A stretch of 64,000 nucleotides of DNA from Acinetobacter sp. ANC 4173 (GTDB lineage Bacteria; Pseudomonadota; Gammaproteobacteria; Pseudomonadales; Moraxellaceae). The stretch is taken from NCBI RefSeq assembly GCF_004331255.1, contig NZ_SJOF01000003.1, positions 186,001 through 250,000 on the forward strand, read 5' to 3'. The position numbers and the translations under genes are program-made. Below, in pieces: positions 8,670-18,365 of the stretch. A model generated the notes under the pieces. It saw nothing but the letters and a program-made list of their open reading frames with translations. It ran no database searches and was not told the origin of the DNA. Each line of letters begins with the position of its first letter. The stretch's first letter is position 1.

Positions 8670-10331
8670 TTAACCACCGATTTTTTTGTATTTGGTACGC
8701 TTTTGTACCGCATCTTCGCCTAAACGTGCTAAGCGGTATGCTTCATACTCAGCATAGTTGCCTTCGTAGAATTCAGGTTGTTCATTTTCAAATGACAAAA
8801 TGTGCGTTGCAATACGGTCAAGGAACCAACGGTCATGCGATACCACCATCACTGTGCCTGGGAAGACCAAAATGGCATCTTCAAGCGCACGTAAAGTTTC
8901 GATATCCAAGTCGTTCGATGGCTCATCCAGTAAGATCACGTTTGCGCCCATTTGCAGGATTTTCGCCAGTTGTAAACGGTTACGCTCACCACCTGACAAT
9001 TCGCCTACACGTTTTTGCTGATCTTGGCCTTTAAAGTTAAAGCGACCGATATAAGCACGTGATGCAATTTCGTATTCGCCAATTCTTAAGATATCTAAAC
9101 CGCCAGAAACTTCTTCCCAAACAGTTTTGTTGTTATCTAAAGTGTCACGAATCTGACCGACATACGCCACTTTAACCGACTCACCTAAAGTCACCGTACC
9201 TGTGTCTGGCTGTTGTTCACCCGTCATCATACGGAACAGTGTGGTTTTACCCGCACCGTTTGGACCCACAATACCCACAATTGCTGTAGGCGGCACGGTA
9301 AAGCTGAGGTTTTCGTATAGTACGCGACCATCAAATGATTTGCTGATGCCTTCCACTTCCACCACTTTATTACCTAGGCGTGGACCAGGTGGAATATAGA
9401 TTTCAGACGTTTCGTTACGCTGTTGGAATTCGCGTGAGTTAAGCTCTTCAAAACGCTCCATACGCGCTTTGTTTTTCTTTTGCTGACCTTTCGCATTTGA
9501 ACGAACCCATTCAAGTTCTTTCTTTAATGCTTTCGCAAAAGATTCTTCTTGTTTCTGTTCTTGCTCTAGACGCGCATTCTTTTGCTCTAACCAAGCAGAA
9601 TAGTTGCCTTGATACGGAATACCCATACCGCGGTCAAGCTCAAGAATCCATTCCGCCACGTTATCCAAGAAATAACGGTCATGCGTAATCGCCACAATGG
9701 TGCCGGCAAAGTCTTTCAAGAAACGCTCTAACCAAGACACAGACTCTGCATCCAAATGGTTCGTCGGTTCGTCTAAAAGCAACATGTCTGGCTTAGATAA
9801 AAGCAAACGACACAGCGCAACACGACGACGCTCACCACCTGACAGTAAAGTCACGTCAGCATCCCAAGCTGGAAGATTCAACGCAGCTGCGGCTTGATCC
9901 ATTTGGTTGCTGAGGTTATGCGCATCCCATGAATGGATAATCGCTTCTAATTTTTCTTGCTCTTTAGCGAGCTTATCGAAGTCTGCATCTTCAGCTGCAT
10001 ATTCAGCAAACACTTCATCCAAACGTGCCAAGGCATCTAATGGTTCGCGTAAACCATCTTCTACGTTGCCACGCACGTCTTTATTTGGATCGAGCGGTGG
10101 TTCTTGCTCTAGATAACCAATTTTGATACCCGGTTGCGCACGCGCTTCACCAGAGAAATCTTTGTCTACGCCCGCCATAATACGAAGCAAGGTCGATTTA
10201 CCTGCACCGTTTAAACCAAGTACACCAATTTTTGCACCCGGGAAAAATGACAAAGAGATGTCTTTTAAGATTTCGCGCTTAGGCGGAACCATTTTAGACA
10301 CTCGGTTCATCGTATAAATATATTGGGCCAC
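8670..10331 (-). CDS. ettA: Energy-dependent translational throttle protein EttA (ABC-F)
   Basis: Soluble ABC-F ATPase that binds the ribosomal E site and gates the first elongation step according to ATP/ADP. The chosen GTG start at 10331 (VAQYIYTMNRVSK) has GAGGAG 6 nt upstream and gives 553 residues, matching E. coli EttA (555). The frame stays open a further 20 codons upstream, with no ribosome-binding site. Two ABC cassettes are visible: Walker A GLNGAGKST and GPNGAGKTT, signatures LSGGERRRVAL and LSGGERNRLQL, and Walker B motifs LLLDEPTNHLD and ILLDEPSNDLD. The linker is rich in Glu/Lys/Gln, as in the EttA arm/linker. No membrane domain. Monocistronic. Confidence 0.95.
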   Translation of the reverse strand: MAQYIYTMNRVSKMVPPKREILKDISLSFFPGAKIGVLGLNGAGKSTLLRIMAGVDKDFSGEARAQPGIKIGYLEQEPPLDPNKDVRGNVEDGLREPLDALARLDEVFAEYAAEDADFDKLAKEQEKLEAIIHSWDAHNLSNQMDQAAAALNLPAWDADVTLLSGGERRRVALCRLLLSKPDMLLLDEPTNHLDAESVSWLERFLKDFAGTIVAITHDRYFLDNVAEWILELDRGMGIPYQGNYSAWLEQKNARLEQEQKQEESFAKALKKELEWVRSNAKGQQKKNKARMERFEELNSREFQQRNETSEIYIPPGPRLGNKVVEVEGISKSFDGRVLYENLSFTVPPTAIVGIVGPNGAGKTTLFRMMTGEQQPDTGTVTLGESVKVAYVGQIRDTLDNNKTVWEEVSGGLDILRIGEYEIASRAYIGRFNFKGQDQQKRVGELSGGERNRLQLAKILQMGANVILLDEPSNDLDIETLRALEDAILVFPGTVMVVSHDRWFLDRIATHILSFENEQPEFYEGNYAEYEAYRLARLGEDAVQKRTKYKKIGG

Positions 10332-10615
10332 GTAGGACTCCTCAATAGAAAAACCAAAAAATCGCCAGAAGCGAAAAATATTTGCGGGCATTATACGATG
10401 AATACGTTGAAAAAATAAGGCATCAAACTGATCTTCAATGCAATGTTACAACTTTCATCTCGGTTGTTTTTTAAACATACTCTTTATCACCCTCTTCTGC
10501 AGACAACGTGCTCCTCACAGCTCATCTTTATGAATTTTTTAGATAAATATTCATTATTTTCACACTTTCACTCATATTCATTAATGGTAGACTGTGCAAA
10601 ATTTAACTCACGCAG

Positions 10616-11902
10616 ATGAAGTTCATGACCTATAAAGACGAAACTTTAGCCATTCATGCAGGTTACAGCCCTGAAGCCACCACCAAAGCAGTGGCTGTAC
10701 CGATTTATCAAACCACTTCTTATGCCTTTGATAATACGCAACATGGCGCTGATTTATTTGACCTTAAAGTCCAAGGCAATATTTATACCCGAATTATGAA
10801 CCCGACCACTGCGGTGCTAGAACAACGTTTAGCCGCACTCGAAGGGGGCATTGGTGCGTTGGCCTTAGCATCTGGCATGGCAGCCATTACTTACGCCATT
10901 CAAACCATTACCGAAGCAGGCGACAACATTGCTTCGGTGTCGACCTTGTACGGTGGCACTTATAACCTGTTTGCGCATACTTTGCCAAAACAAGGCATTG
11001 AAGTCCGTTTCTTTGATTATCAAAATCCAGAAGCCTTACGCGGTTTAATTGATGAAAAAACCAAGTTGGTCTTTGTTGAATCCATTGGCAATCCACTGGG
11101 TAATATCATTGACCTAGAAGCCATTGCCAAAATCGCACATGAATATGGCGTGCCTGTGGTGGTTGATAATACCGTCGCAACTCCTGCGCTGCTGAAACCC
11201 TTTGAATATGGGGCAGATATCGTGGTGCATTCCTTGACCAAATATATTGGCGGGCATGGTAACTCGATTGGTGGCGCGATTGTCGACAGTGGCAAATTCC
11301 CTTGGGGCAAATATCCTGAGCGCTTTAAAGTGCTGAATACACCCGACCCAAGCTATCACGGCGTGAACTATGTCGAAGCTTTAGGTGAGGCAGCTTATAT
11401 CGCACGCGCACGTGTGGTGCCATTACGTAATACTGGTGCTGCGATTAGCCCTTTAAGTGTGTTCTTGATTTTACAAGGCTTAGAAACGCTAAACCTACGT
11501 ATGGAGCGCCATACTGACAATGCGCAAAAAGTGGCAGAATATTTGCAAGCCCATCCGAAAGTACAATGGGTCAACTATGCCGGACTGAAAGATCACCCTC
11601 AGCATGGCTTGGCACAAAAATATGTCAAAGGCAAACCCTCTGCCATTTTATCCTTTGGGGTACAAGATGGTCGTGAAGGCGGGACGCGCTTTATTGATGC
11701 CCTACAACTCTTCACTCGCTTGGTCAATATTGGCGATGCTAAAAGTTTGGCTTGCCATCCAGCCACCACCACCCATCGTCAATTGAATGAAGCTGAACTA
11801 AAGTCTGCTGGAGTGAGTATTGATATGGTTCGCCTTTCTGTCGGGATTGAACATATTGATGATCTGCTTGTAGATTTGGAACAGGCTTTAGCAACCGTCT
11901 AA
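10616..11902 (+). CDS. metY: O-acetylhomoserine aminocarboxypropyltransferase/sulfhydrylase
   Basis: PLP enzyme of the Cys/Met metabolism family that makes homocysteine from O-acetylhomoserine and sulfide (methionine synthesis by direct sulfhydrylation). 428 residues, the usual length. The N-terminus ETLAIHAGYSPEATTKAVAVP is typical. The PLP lysine lies in VHSLTKYIGGHG (about residue 209), and the C-terminus has GDAKSLACHPATTTHRQL. The start may be 10616 or the ATG at 10625 (MTYKDETL); neither has a strong ribosome-binding site. It stands alone, with a strong terminator directly after it. The 284 bp upstream hold no obvious riboswitch. Confidence 0.93.
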   Translation: MKFMTYKDETLAIHAGYSPEATTKAVAVPIYQTTSYAFDNTQHGADLFDLKVQGNIYTRIMNPTTAVLEQRLAALEGGIGALALASGMAAITYAIQTITEAGDNIASVSTLYGGTYNLFAHTLPKQGIEVRFFDYQNPEALRGLIDEKTKLVFVESIGNPLGNIIDLEAIAKIAHEYGVPVVVDNTVATPALLKPFEYGADIVVHSLTKYIGGHGNSIGGAIVDSGKFPWGKYPERFKVLNTPDPSYHGVNYVEALGEAAYIARARVVPLRNTGAAISPLSVFLILQGLETLNLRMERHTDNAQKVAEYLQAHPKVQWVNYAGLKDHPQHGLAQKYVKGKPSAILSFGVQDGREGGTRFIDALQLFTRLVNIGDAKSLACHPATTTHRQLNEAELKSAGVSIDMVRLSVGIEHIDDLLVDLEQALATV

Positions 11903-11904
11903 AG

Positions 11905-11940
11905 AAAAAATCAAGACCTCTTTTGAGGTCTTGATTTTTG
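11905..11940 (+). terminator. Terminator after metY
   Basis: TCAAGACCTC-TTTT-GAGGTCTTGA followed by a T-run, starting three bases after the stop. Confidence 0.9.
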
Positions 11941-12144
11941 AGCCTTTTCTCTTGGAATTTAAGTCAAATCGTGTTAAAAATAAGGAAATAAAATATCATA
12001 AATAGAGCAAATACTCTAAATTTATTTATAAATTCAATGACTTATTTATAGCTTTTTTCAGTATATCCGTTATCATTATGCGTGTGAGTTTTAGTCAACT
12101 CATAGAATAATGTGAACCAAGTTCTCCAATAAAATAAAGACAAT

Positions 12145-12171
12145 TTAGAATTTAAGTGAACTAAATTCTAA
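12145..12171. promoter_or_regulatory. Inverted repeat just upstream of the SDR gene
   Basis: Perfect 10-bp arms TTAGAATTTA and TAAATTCTAA separated by 7 nt, ending 15 bp before the GTG start at 12187. It has no T-run, so it looks like an operator or a leader hairpin rather than a terminator. The rest of the 284-bp gap after metY is AT-rich and shows nothing else I can name. Confidence 0.45.
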
Positions 12172-12186
12172 TCAGGGAAACACAGC

Positions 12187-13074
12187 GTGAAAGCAAAATT
12201 AGAGAAACTCTTTCAGGACCGTATCCACGGCAAAACCGTACTCATTACTGGCGCATCTAGTGGCATTGGCCTAACTACAGCACATCGTCTTGCTAATGCG
12301 GGTGCACATGTCCTCCTCGTCTCGCGTACCAAAGAAACTTTAGATGAGGTCAAAGCAGAAATTGAAGCCAAAGGTGGCAAGGCCTCTGTATTTCCATGTG
12401 ACCTTAACGATATGGAAGCCATTGATGCGGTCTCTAAAGACATCTTAGCGTCTGTAGAACATATTGATATTTTAATTAACAATGCTGGTCGTTCAATTCG
12501 TCGTGCCGTACATGAATCACTTGATCGCTTTCACGATTTTGAACGCACCATGCAACTGAATTATTTTGGGGCCGTACGTTTAGTCCTGAACCTCTTGCCA
12601 CACATGATGGATCGTAAAGGCGGTCAAATCATTAATATCAGCTCAATCGGTGTTTTAGCCAATGCGACTCGCTTCTCTGCTTATGTCGCCTCTAAAGCAG
12701 CCCTCGATGCATTTAGCCGCTGTCTATCTGCAGAAGCACATGCGCATAAAATTGCCATTACCTCAATTTATATGCCGCTGGTGCGCACGCCAATGATCGC
12801 GCCAACCAAAATGTATAAATACGTCCCTACGCTGTCTCCTGAACAAGCAGCCGACTTAATTGCTTATGCGATTGTGAAGCGTCCAAAGAAAATTGCCACC
12901 AATCTTGGTCGTTTAGCATCCATTACTTATGCCATTGCTCCAGACATTAACAATATGTTGATGTCGATTGGCTATAACCTATTTCCAAGTTCTTCTGCAT
13001 CAATCGGAAAACAAGAACGCCTCAATTGGGTACAAAAGGCGTATGTCCGTCTGTTCCCAGGTGAACATTGGTAA
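12187..13074 (+). CDS. Short-chain dehydrogenase/reductase
   Basis: 295-residue classical SDR enzyme using NAD(P)H. Residues 21-29 carry TGASSGIGL (dinucleotide-binding Gly motif), NNAGRS is at about 97, the catalytic Ser is in NISSIG (about 157) and the Tyr-Lys pair is in SAYVASKAALDAF (about 165-169). The C-terminal 60 residues are longer than the basic fold, with a hydrophobic part (ITYAIAPDINNMLMSIGYNL), suggesting a lipid-like or membrane-associated substrate. The GTG start has AGGGAA 8 nt upstream. Monocistronic, between an upstream inverted repeat and a terminator. Substrate unknown. Confidence 0.85.
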   Translation: MKAKLEKLFQDRIHGKTVLITGASSGIGLTTAHRLANAGAHVLLVSRTKETLDEVKAEIEAKGGKASVFPCDLNDMEAIDAVSKDILASVEHIDILINNAGRSIRRAVHESLDRFHDFERTMQLNYFGAVRLVLNLLPHMMDRKGGQIINISSIGVLANATRFSAYVASKAALDAFSRCLSAEAHAHKIAITSIYMPLVRTPMIAPTKMYKYVPTLSPEQAADLIAYAIVKRPKKIATNLGRLASITYAIAPDINNMLMSIGYNLFPSSSASIGKQERLNWVQKAYVRLFPGEHW

Positions 13075-13087
13075 GATCCAAATATTC

Positions 13088-13117
13088 AAAAAGCCTGTCC
13101 AATGACAGGCTTTTTTA
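13088..13117 (+). terminator. Terminator after the SDR gene
   Basis: AAGCCTGTC-CAAT-GACAGGCTT hairpin followed by T6. Confidence 0.88.
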
Positions 13118-13192
13118 TATCTTTATTTTGATTTCAGTCTCAACATATTTCTACATAACACCCAGTATTTCACTACCAGATATGATCAACCT

Positions 13193-15382
13193 TTAGGTTT
13201 CCAGAAAATTGACTCGACCTGTTTTCACATCATAAATCGCACCTACAATTGCAATTTGTCCTTGCTGAAACATCTCTGCCAACACGGTACTATGTTGCTG
13301 AATATATTGCATGTTATACAACACATTCATCGCTGTAACTTGATCCAAGAAAGCTTTACTGAGCTCATGCGGCTGCATAATCTGATACACGCTGTTGACC
13401 GATTGCATTAATGGCCCCAACACATATTGAATATGCGGCATCTCCTTCACCTCCGCAATCTGTTTCTGTTGTAAGCGTAATTGACATGCACTACTGACTG
13501 CACCACAGTCGGTATGTCCAAGGACCACAATCACTTTAGAACCTTTAGCCTGACAGGCAAACTCGAGCGAGCCTAATACCTTTTGTCCTGCAATATTGCC
13601 TGCAATCCGTAAACTAAACAGATCTCCAATCCCGACATCAAATAACATTTCTGTTGGCGCACGTGAATCCATACAGCCCAATACTGCTGCAATCGGGTGC
13701 TGACCTTGATCAGCCGTGACACGGATCTGACGGTAGATATCCCGTTGCAAGCGGTCATTTTGAACGAAACGCTCATTACCTGCTTTAAGTAAATCAATCA
13801 CTTGTGCTGGACTCAATTGACGCTGTAATTCGGCAGTGCTGATATCAATATCTAGAGTTGCATCATCCAGTTCTTGATAATGTTGTTTAAAGCCAATCAA
13901 TTTCACATCAACTTGACGCTTCAGTGCTGTTTCAGCTTGATAATCCTGAATGACCTGATAGATATCTGCATCAATCGATTCCGACTGTGTGGCGTCAATA
14001 ATTAACTGTTCACCGGCATGAATATGCTCCAGTGCTGAAATGAGGGCTGAACGATTCAAAAAAGTGACTTGTGACGGTAGCTCAATACGAGTCACGACAC
14101 CATGTAAATGATGCTCTTTATAAATTCTGACACCTTTATAAAAGTTTCCGTACAGAATAAAAGCCGCACTACAGAATAACCCAACCAGAATACCCATCAA
14201 CAAATCAGTCAGCAAAATCGCTATTAGGGTAATAATAAATGGCACAAACTGTTTCCAACCCTTTTGATACAACTGCTGGAACAACTTAGGATGCGTGAGT
14301 TTAAAGCCCGTCGCCAATAAAATGGCAGCCAATGCCGATAAGGGAATCATATTCATCAATGGCACAAAACATAGCATGGCCAACAACAGCAATAGCCCAT
14401 GAATCACACTGGAATACTTACTCCGCGCTCCTGAATTCGCATTGACCGAACTACGGACAATCACCGAAGTCAATGGCATTCCACCAATAGTACCCGAGAC
14501 CACATTGCCAATGCCCTGCGCCCACAATTCACGATTTGGAGGTGATGAGCGTTTATATGGGTCTAATTTGTCCGCCGCTTCCAGATTCAGCAACGTTTCC
14601 AAAGAAGCGACCACGGCTAAAGTCAGTGCTCCTGTATAAATTAAGGGTTCGGTTAAATAACGCCAATCAGGTCCCGTCAATACCTGCTCAGGTGCCAACC
14701 AAATGTTGGGTAATTGAATTAAATTTGAGGTATTGACCGCCCAAGGAGACCCAATGGTAATGAATAGATAATTTACTCCTGCTGCCAGAGTTACAGCGAC
14801 CAATGCTGAGGGAATATTGTATTTTCTGAGAGGGCTACAATCCCACATTAAAATCAGCAATAAGCTGAATAAGCCAATCAGTGCAGCACCAGCATCAACT
14901 GTGGCAAACACGGTGTGAATTTGACCTCCCCAGAGCTGTTCCCATGAGAAATTGGAAAAACCCAACAGATAAGGCAATTGGCTGAGAATTAGAATAATTC
15001 CAATAGCCGCCAATAACCCCAAAATAACATTGTTGGGGATAAAGTTGGCAAAGAAACCAAGCCTAAGTAAACCAAAGCCAATTTGCAGTAGACCTGCAAA
15101 AATAATACACAATAAAAAAGCGGCATAATTGCCGCCTAATTGATCCAATTGCACCAGAATCACTGCCGTTAGCCCTGCTGCTGGACCCGCAACGCTAATG
15201 TGTGAGCCACTCAAAAGCCCAACAACTATACCGCCAATAATTCCCGAGATAATCCCTGAAATAATTGGCGCACCAGATGCAAGCGCAATACCTAAACACA
15301 GCGGTAATGCCACCAAAAACACCACTAAACCTGACAAAGCATCCCTGATATGGAATCGGTTTTTTGTTTCTAAAGTCAACAT
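13193..15382 (-). CDS. SulP-family anion transporter fused to a beta-carbonic anhydrase
   Basis: 729 residues in two parts. Residues about 1-410 are a SulP (SLC26-like) permease with many TM helices (FHIRDALSGLVVFLVALPLCLGIA at the start), then a STAS-like linker (about 420-500). Residues about 515-729 are a beta-carbonic anhydrase with zinc ligands in LGCMDSRAP (about 568) and VLGHTDCGAV (about 620-625). The fusion implies bicarbonate transport or hydration coupled to uptake at the inner membrane; such SulP-CA fusions are known, but transport has been shown for few. The ATG at 15382 begins MLTLETKNR. It stands alone, with no obvious terminator of its own nearby. Confidence 0.9.
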   Translation of the reverse strand: MLTLETKNRFHIRDALSGLVVFLVALPLCLGIALASGAPIISGIISGIIGGIVVGLLSGSHISVAGPAAGLTAVILVQLDQLGGNYAAFLLCIIFAGLLQIGFGLLRLGFFANFIPNNVILGLLAAIGIILILSQLPYLLGFSNFSWEQLWGGQIHTVFATVDAGAALIGLFSLLLILMWDCSPLRKYNIPSALVAVTLAAGVNYLFITIGSPWAVNTSNLIQLPNIWLAPEQVLTGPDWRYLTEPLIYTGALTLAVVASLETLLNLEAADKLDPYKRSSPPNRELWAQGIGNVVSGTIGGMPLTSVIVRSSVNANSGARSKYSSVIHGLLLLLAMLCFVPLMNMIPLSALAAILLATGFKLTHPKLFQQLYQKGWKQFVPFIITLIAILLTDLLMGILVGLFCSAAFILYGNFYKGVRIYKEHHLHGVVTRIELPSQVTFLNRSALISALEHIHAGEQLIIDATQSESIDADIYQVIQDYQAETALKRQVDVKLIGFKQHYQELDDATLDIDISTAELQRQLSPAQVIDLLKAGNERFVQNDRLQRDIYRQIRVTADQGQHPIAAVLGCMDSRAPTEMLFDVGIGDLFSLRIAGNIAGQKVLGSLEFACQAKGSKVIVVLGHTDCGAVSSACQLRLQQKQIAEVKEMPHIQYVLGPLMQSVNSVYQIMQPHELSKAFLDQVTAMNVLYNMQYIQQHSTVLAEMFQQGQIAIVGAIYDVKTGRVNFLET

Positions 15383-15616
15383 AGTTAAACCGTTTATAAT
15401 GATTAAATAGCAAAAAGTTTACGTCTGTATATTAATATCCAGACGCTCTCAATCTTGTCGGACAATCTGCTGGGTGAAAAGTGAAGTTCTGCTGTGCTGT
15501 TGTGAAGGTTTAACAGCTTTTAATATTATTTTTGTTGATCTTCAGATTCGGCTCATCTTGAGATTAAAAATGCGACTACATATCAGTTCAAAATATATCT
15601 CGATATATTTTAAGCA

Positions 15617-15649
15617 TAAAAAAACCTCCCGATTGGGAGGTTTTTTTTA
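15617..15649 (-). terminator. Terminator after tex
   Basis: AAACCTCCC-GATT-GGGAGGTTT hairpin flanked by A and T runs, directly after the tex stop on the minus strand. Confidence 0.85.
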
Positions 15650-15662
15650 GTTGAACTAAGGC

Positions 15663-18029
15663 TTATTTCGAGCCTTTAATCCCTGCTTGTAATAACAATG
15701 CACCTAAACCACCAATTTTGTTGTCTTGTGGTTTATTGGCTTGCGGCTTTTGACCACCTTGACGTTGTGGACGGTCACCTTGAGGGCGTGTCTGCTGTGG
15801 ACGTTTCGCTTGTGGCTTACGTTCAGCACGCTGTTCCTGATTTTGCTCACGACGTGGTTGACGCGGTGCTTTAGCTGGCGCTTCAGAACCTTCTGGACGC
15901 ATTGACAAGTTCACGCGATTACGCTCGGCATCGACTTGTAATACACGCACCTGAACAATTTGACCTGGTTTCACGACTTTGTGTGGATCAGAAACAAACT
16001 CATTGGCCAATTCAGAAATATGTACCAAACCATCTTGATGTACACCGACATCAACAAAGGCACCGAAGTTGGTCACATTGGTCACGACGCCTTCAAGTTG
16101 CATCCCTTCAGTGAGTTGAGCAACTTCCGTAATGTCTTCACGGAATTTTGCCGTACGAAATTCTGGACGTGGATCACGGCCTGGTTTTTCTAATTCACTT
16201 AAAACGTCTTGAATGGTGGGTAAACCAAACTGCTCATCAGCAAAATCTTCCGCCTTCATTTGACGAATAATTTCACTGTTGCCAATTAAGTCTTTCACAG
16301 TGGTCGCTTTCGCCGTCACCATTTTCTCGACTAGACCATAACTTTCAGGGTGCACCGCAGATGCATCTAGAGGTTCACTACCATTTTGGATACGCAAGAA
16401 ACCTGCCGCTTGTTCAAAGGTACGATCGCCTAAACGAGGTACTTTCTTCAAGGCTTGACGGTTGTCAAAACGACCATTTTCTTTACGGAATTCTACGATT
16501 TGCTGTGCAATGGCTTTATTCAAACCTGCGATATAACCCAAAATTGCCGCAGAAGCGGTGTTTACATCAACACCAACGGCGTTCACACAGTCTTCAACCA
16601 CAGCATCTAGAGTTTTGGCTAAACCTGTTTGGTTCACGTCATGTTGGTATTGGCCAACACCAATCGATTTTGGATCAATTTTGACTAATTCAGCCAATGG
16701 GTCTTGTAAGCGACGCGCAATTGAAACCGCACCACGAATCGACACATCTAACTCTGGCAACTCAGCCGAAGCCAACTCCGATGCTGAATAAACCGATGCC
16801 CCTGCTTCACTCACCGTCACACGCGTAACTTTTAGCTCAGGGTGTTGCGCCATCATTTCAGCAACGACAGCTTCTGTTTCACGGCTGGCTGTACCATTAC
16901 CAATTGCGATTAAATCGACATTGAACTCTTGGCACAAACGCGCTAATTCAGCGATTGAACCCGCTTTATCTTCTTTCGGTGCAAATGGGTAAATCGTGCT
17001 ATGTGCAACCACATCACCAGATTCATTCACCACAGCCAATTTCACCCCTGTACGAATACCAGGATCTACCCCGAGGGTACAACGGCTGCCTGCTGGTGCA
17101 GAGAGCAATAAGTGACGTAGGTTTTCAGCAAAGACTTGCATGGCTTCAGCTTCGGCATTCAAACGCTTTTCAGTCAATAATGAATGTTCGATGCTTGGAC
17201 GAACTTTACCCAACCAGAACAGTTTCGCGGTTTGCTTTAAAAAGTCTTGACGTGCTTGTGGCTGAACTTGATCTAAGTTGTATTCAACTTCAGTACGCGC
17301 CAATGGTGCATTATCGTCACCATCTATCTTTAAGCCCAAAACATTTTCTTGGCGACCACGTAACATCGCCAATAAACGATGTGAAGGGACTTTGTTTAGG
17401 TTTTCAGAGAAATCAAAATAATCGCGGAATTTTTTACCGACTTCTTTTTTCTCTTCACTTGCCACTAAGCTTTTCAGTACGGCTGTTTTAGCAAAAGTGG
17501 TTTTTAACTCTGTAGTTAAAGCAATATTTTGTGCCCAGTCATCAATCAGAATGTGCTGGATCGCGTCAAGTTGGCTTTCCACATCTGGGTATTCTTCATG
17601 ACTAAAACCAGCCAAGGCTTCACTTGGTTCAACAGCCTCTTGAAAGATTTTTTCTGCAATTGGACCCAAGCCCGCTTCTTTCGCTTTAAACGATTTACTG
17701 GTGCGCTTTGGACGATATGGCGCGTAAATTTCTTCTAAAGCATTTTTGGTTTCAGCAGCTTTTACACGTGCCAATAAATCATCTGACAATTTATTTTGTT
17801 CTTTCAATGATTCAATGACTTTTTCGCGACGCTCGTATAAATCTCTTAAATAAGCTAAACGTGTATCAAGCTGACGTAATTGAATGTCGTCTAAACCTTG
17901 CGTCACTTCTTTACGGTAACGTGCGATAAATGGAACGCTTGCGCCTTCATCGATTAGTTTAATCGCAGCTTCAACCTGATTTGAACGTACGGCAAGCTCT
18001 GTTGCCAACTGCTGAACTAAGTCAGTCAT
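15663..18029 (-). CDS. tex: Tex-family RNA-binding transcription accessory protein
   Basis: 788-residue Tex protein. The chosen start is the ATG at 18029 (MTDLVQQLATEL), the usual Tex N-terminus; a GTG five codons upstream is less likely. It has a helical Tex-N domain, a YqgF/RNase H-like core (CTLGVDPGIRTGVKLAVV), helix-hairpin-helix repeats (NTASAAILGYIAGLNKAIAQ) and a C-terminal S1 domain (GVVTNVTNFGAFVDVGVHQDGLVHISEL). The tail is unusually Gln/Arg/Pro-rich (QGDRPQRQGGQKPQANKPQ), a disordered RNA-binding extension. Role: nucleic-acid binding linked to transcription and stress tolerance. Monocistronic. Confidence 0.92.
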   Translation of the reverse strand: MTDLVQQLATELAVRSNQVEAAIKLIDEGASVPFIARYRKEVTQGLDDIQLRQLDTRLAYLRDLYERREKVIESLKEQNKLSDDLLARVKAAETKNALEEIYAPYRPKRTSKSFKAKEAGLGPIAEKIFQEAVEPSEALAGFSHEEYPDVESQLDAIQHILIDDWAQNIALTTELKTTFAKTAVLKSLVASEEKKEVGKKFRDYFDFSENLNKVPSHRLLAMLRGRQENVLGLKIDGDDNAPLARTEVEYNLDQVQPQARQDFLKQTAKLFWLGKVRPSIEHSLLTEKRLNAEAEAMQVFAENLRHLLLSAPAGSRCTLGVDPGIRTGVKLAVVNESGDVVAHSTIYPFAPKEDKAGSIAELARLCQEFNVDLIAIGNGTASRETEAVVAEMMAQHPELKVTRVTVSEAGASVYSASELASAELPELDVSIRGAVSIARRLQDPLAELVKIDPKSIGVGQYQHDVNQTGLAKTLDAVVEDCVNAVGVDVNTASAAILGYIAGLNKAIAQQIVEFRKENGRFDNRQALKKVPRLGDRTFEQAAGFLRIQNGSEPLDASAVHPESYGLVEKMVTAKATTVKDLIGNSEIIRQMKAEDFADEQFGLPTIQDVLSELEKPGRDPRPEFRTAKFREDITEVAQLTEGMQLEGVVTNVTNFGAFVDVGVHQDGLVHISELANEFVSDPHKVVKPGQIVQVRVLQVDAERNRVNLSMRPEGSEAPAKAPRQPRREQNQEQRAERKPQAKRPQQTRPQGDRPQRQGGQKPQANKPQDNKIGGLGALLLQAGIKGSK

Positions 18030-18365
18030 CGTGTTTGATCCCACAAGGATAAGTTCTAAAAGCCATGATTATAAAGACCAAGACCATAAAATCCACAACT
18101 GTTTTATTAAATTTCATTCTGATTGAATTTGCCAATTTTCGATTTTTTCACCATTCACACACTTTTTTTGCATATTCAGGCAAAGAACTGCAGTAAATCA
18201 GGCGTTAATCCGCTATTTTAGATGTATATATTTGGTATCTATGTCTTGATTTTATCTGCGATATTTGTTGCTTTAGAACATAGCAAATCGATATAAATGA
18301 ATCGTATACTCCTAATGATCCTCGACCCCGTATACGATGACAATAAAGAATAAGGAGCACACATC
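18030..18365. other. Intergenic gap between divergent tex and ompR
   Basis: 336 bp without a gene. The last 65 bp hold an inverted repeat, ATCGTATAC (18301-18309) and GTATACGAT (18330-18338), about 27 bp upstream of the ompR ATG. The rest is AT-rich promoter-like DNA with no feature I can name. Confidence 0.5.

Noticed and set aside
16361-16684. Plus-strand frame of 107 codons opposite tex
   Set aside because: It is opposite a well-conserved coding region, has a His/Asn-rich composition typical of antisense shadows, and no start signal.
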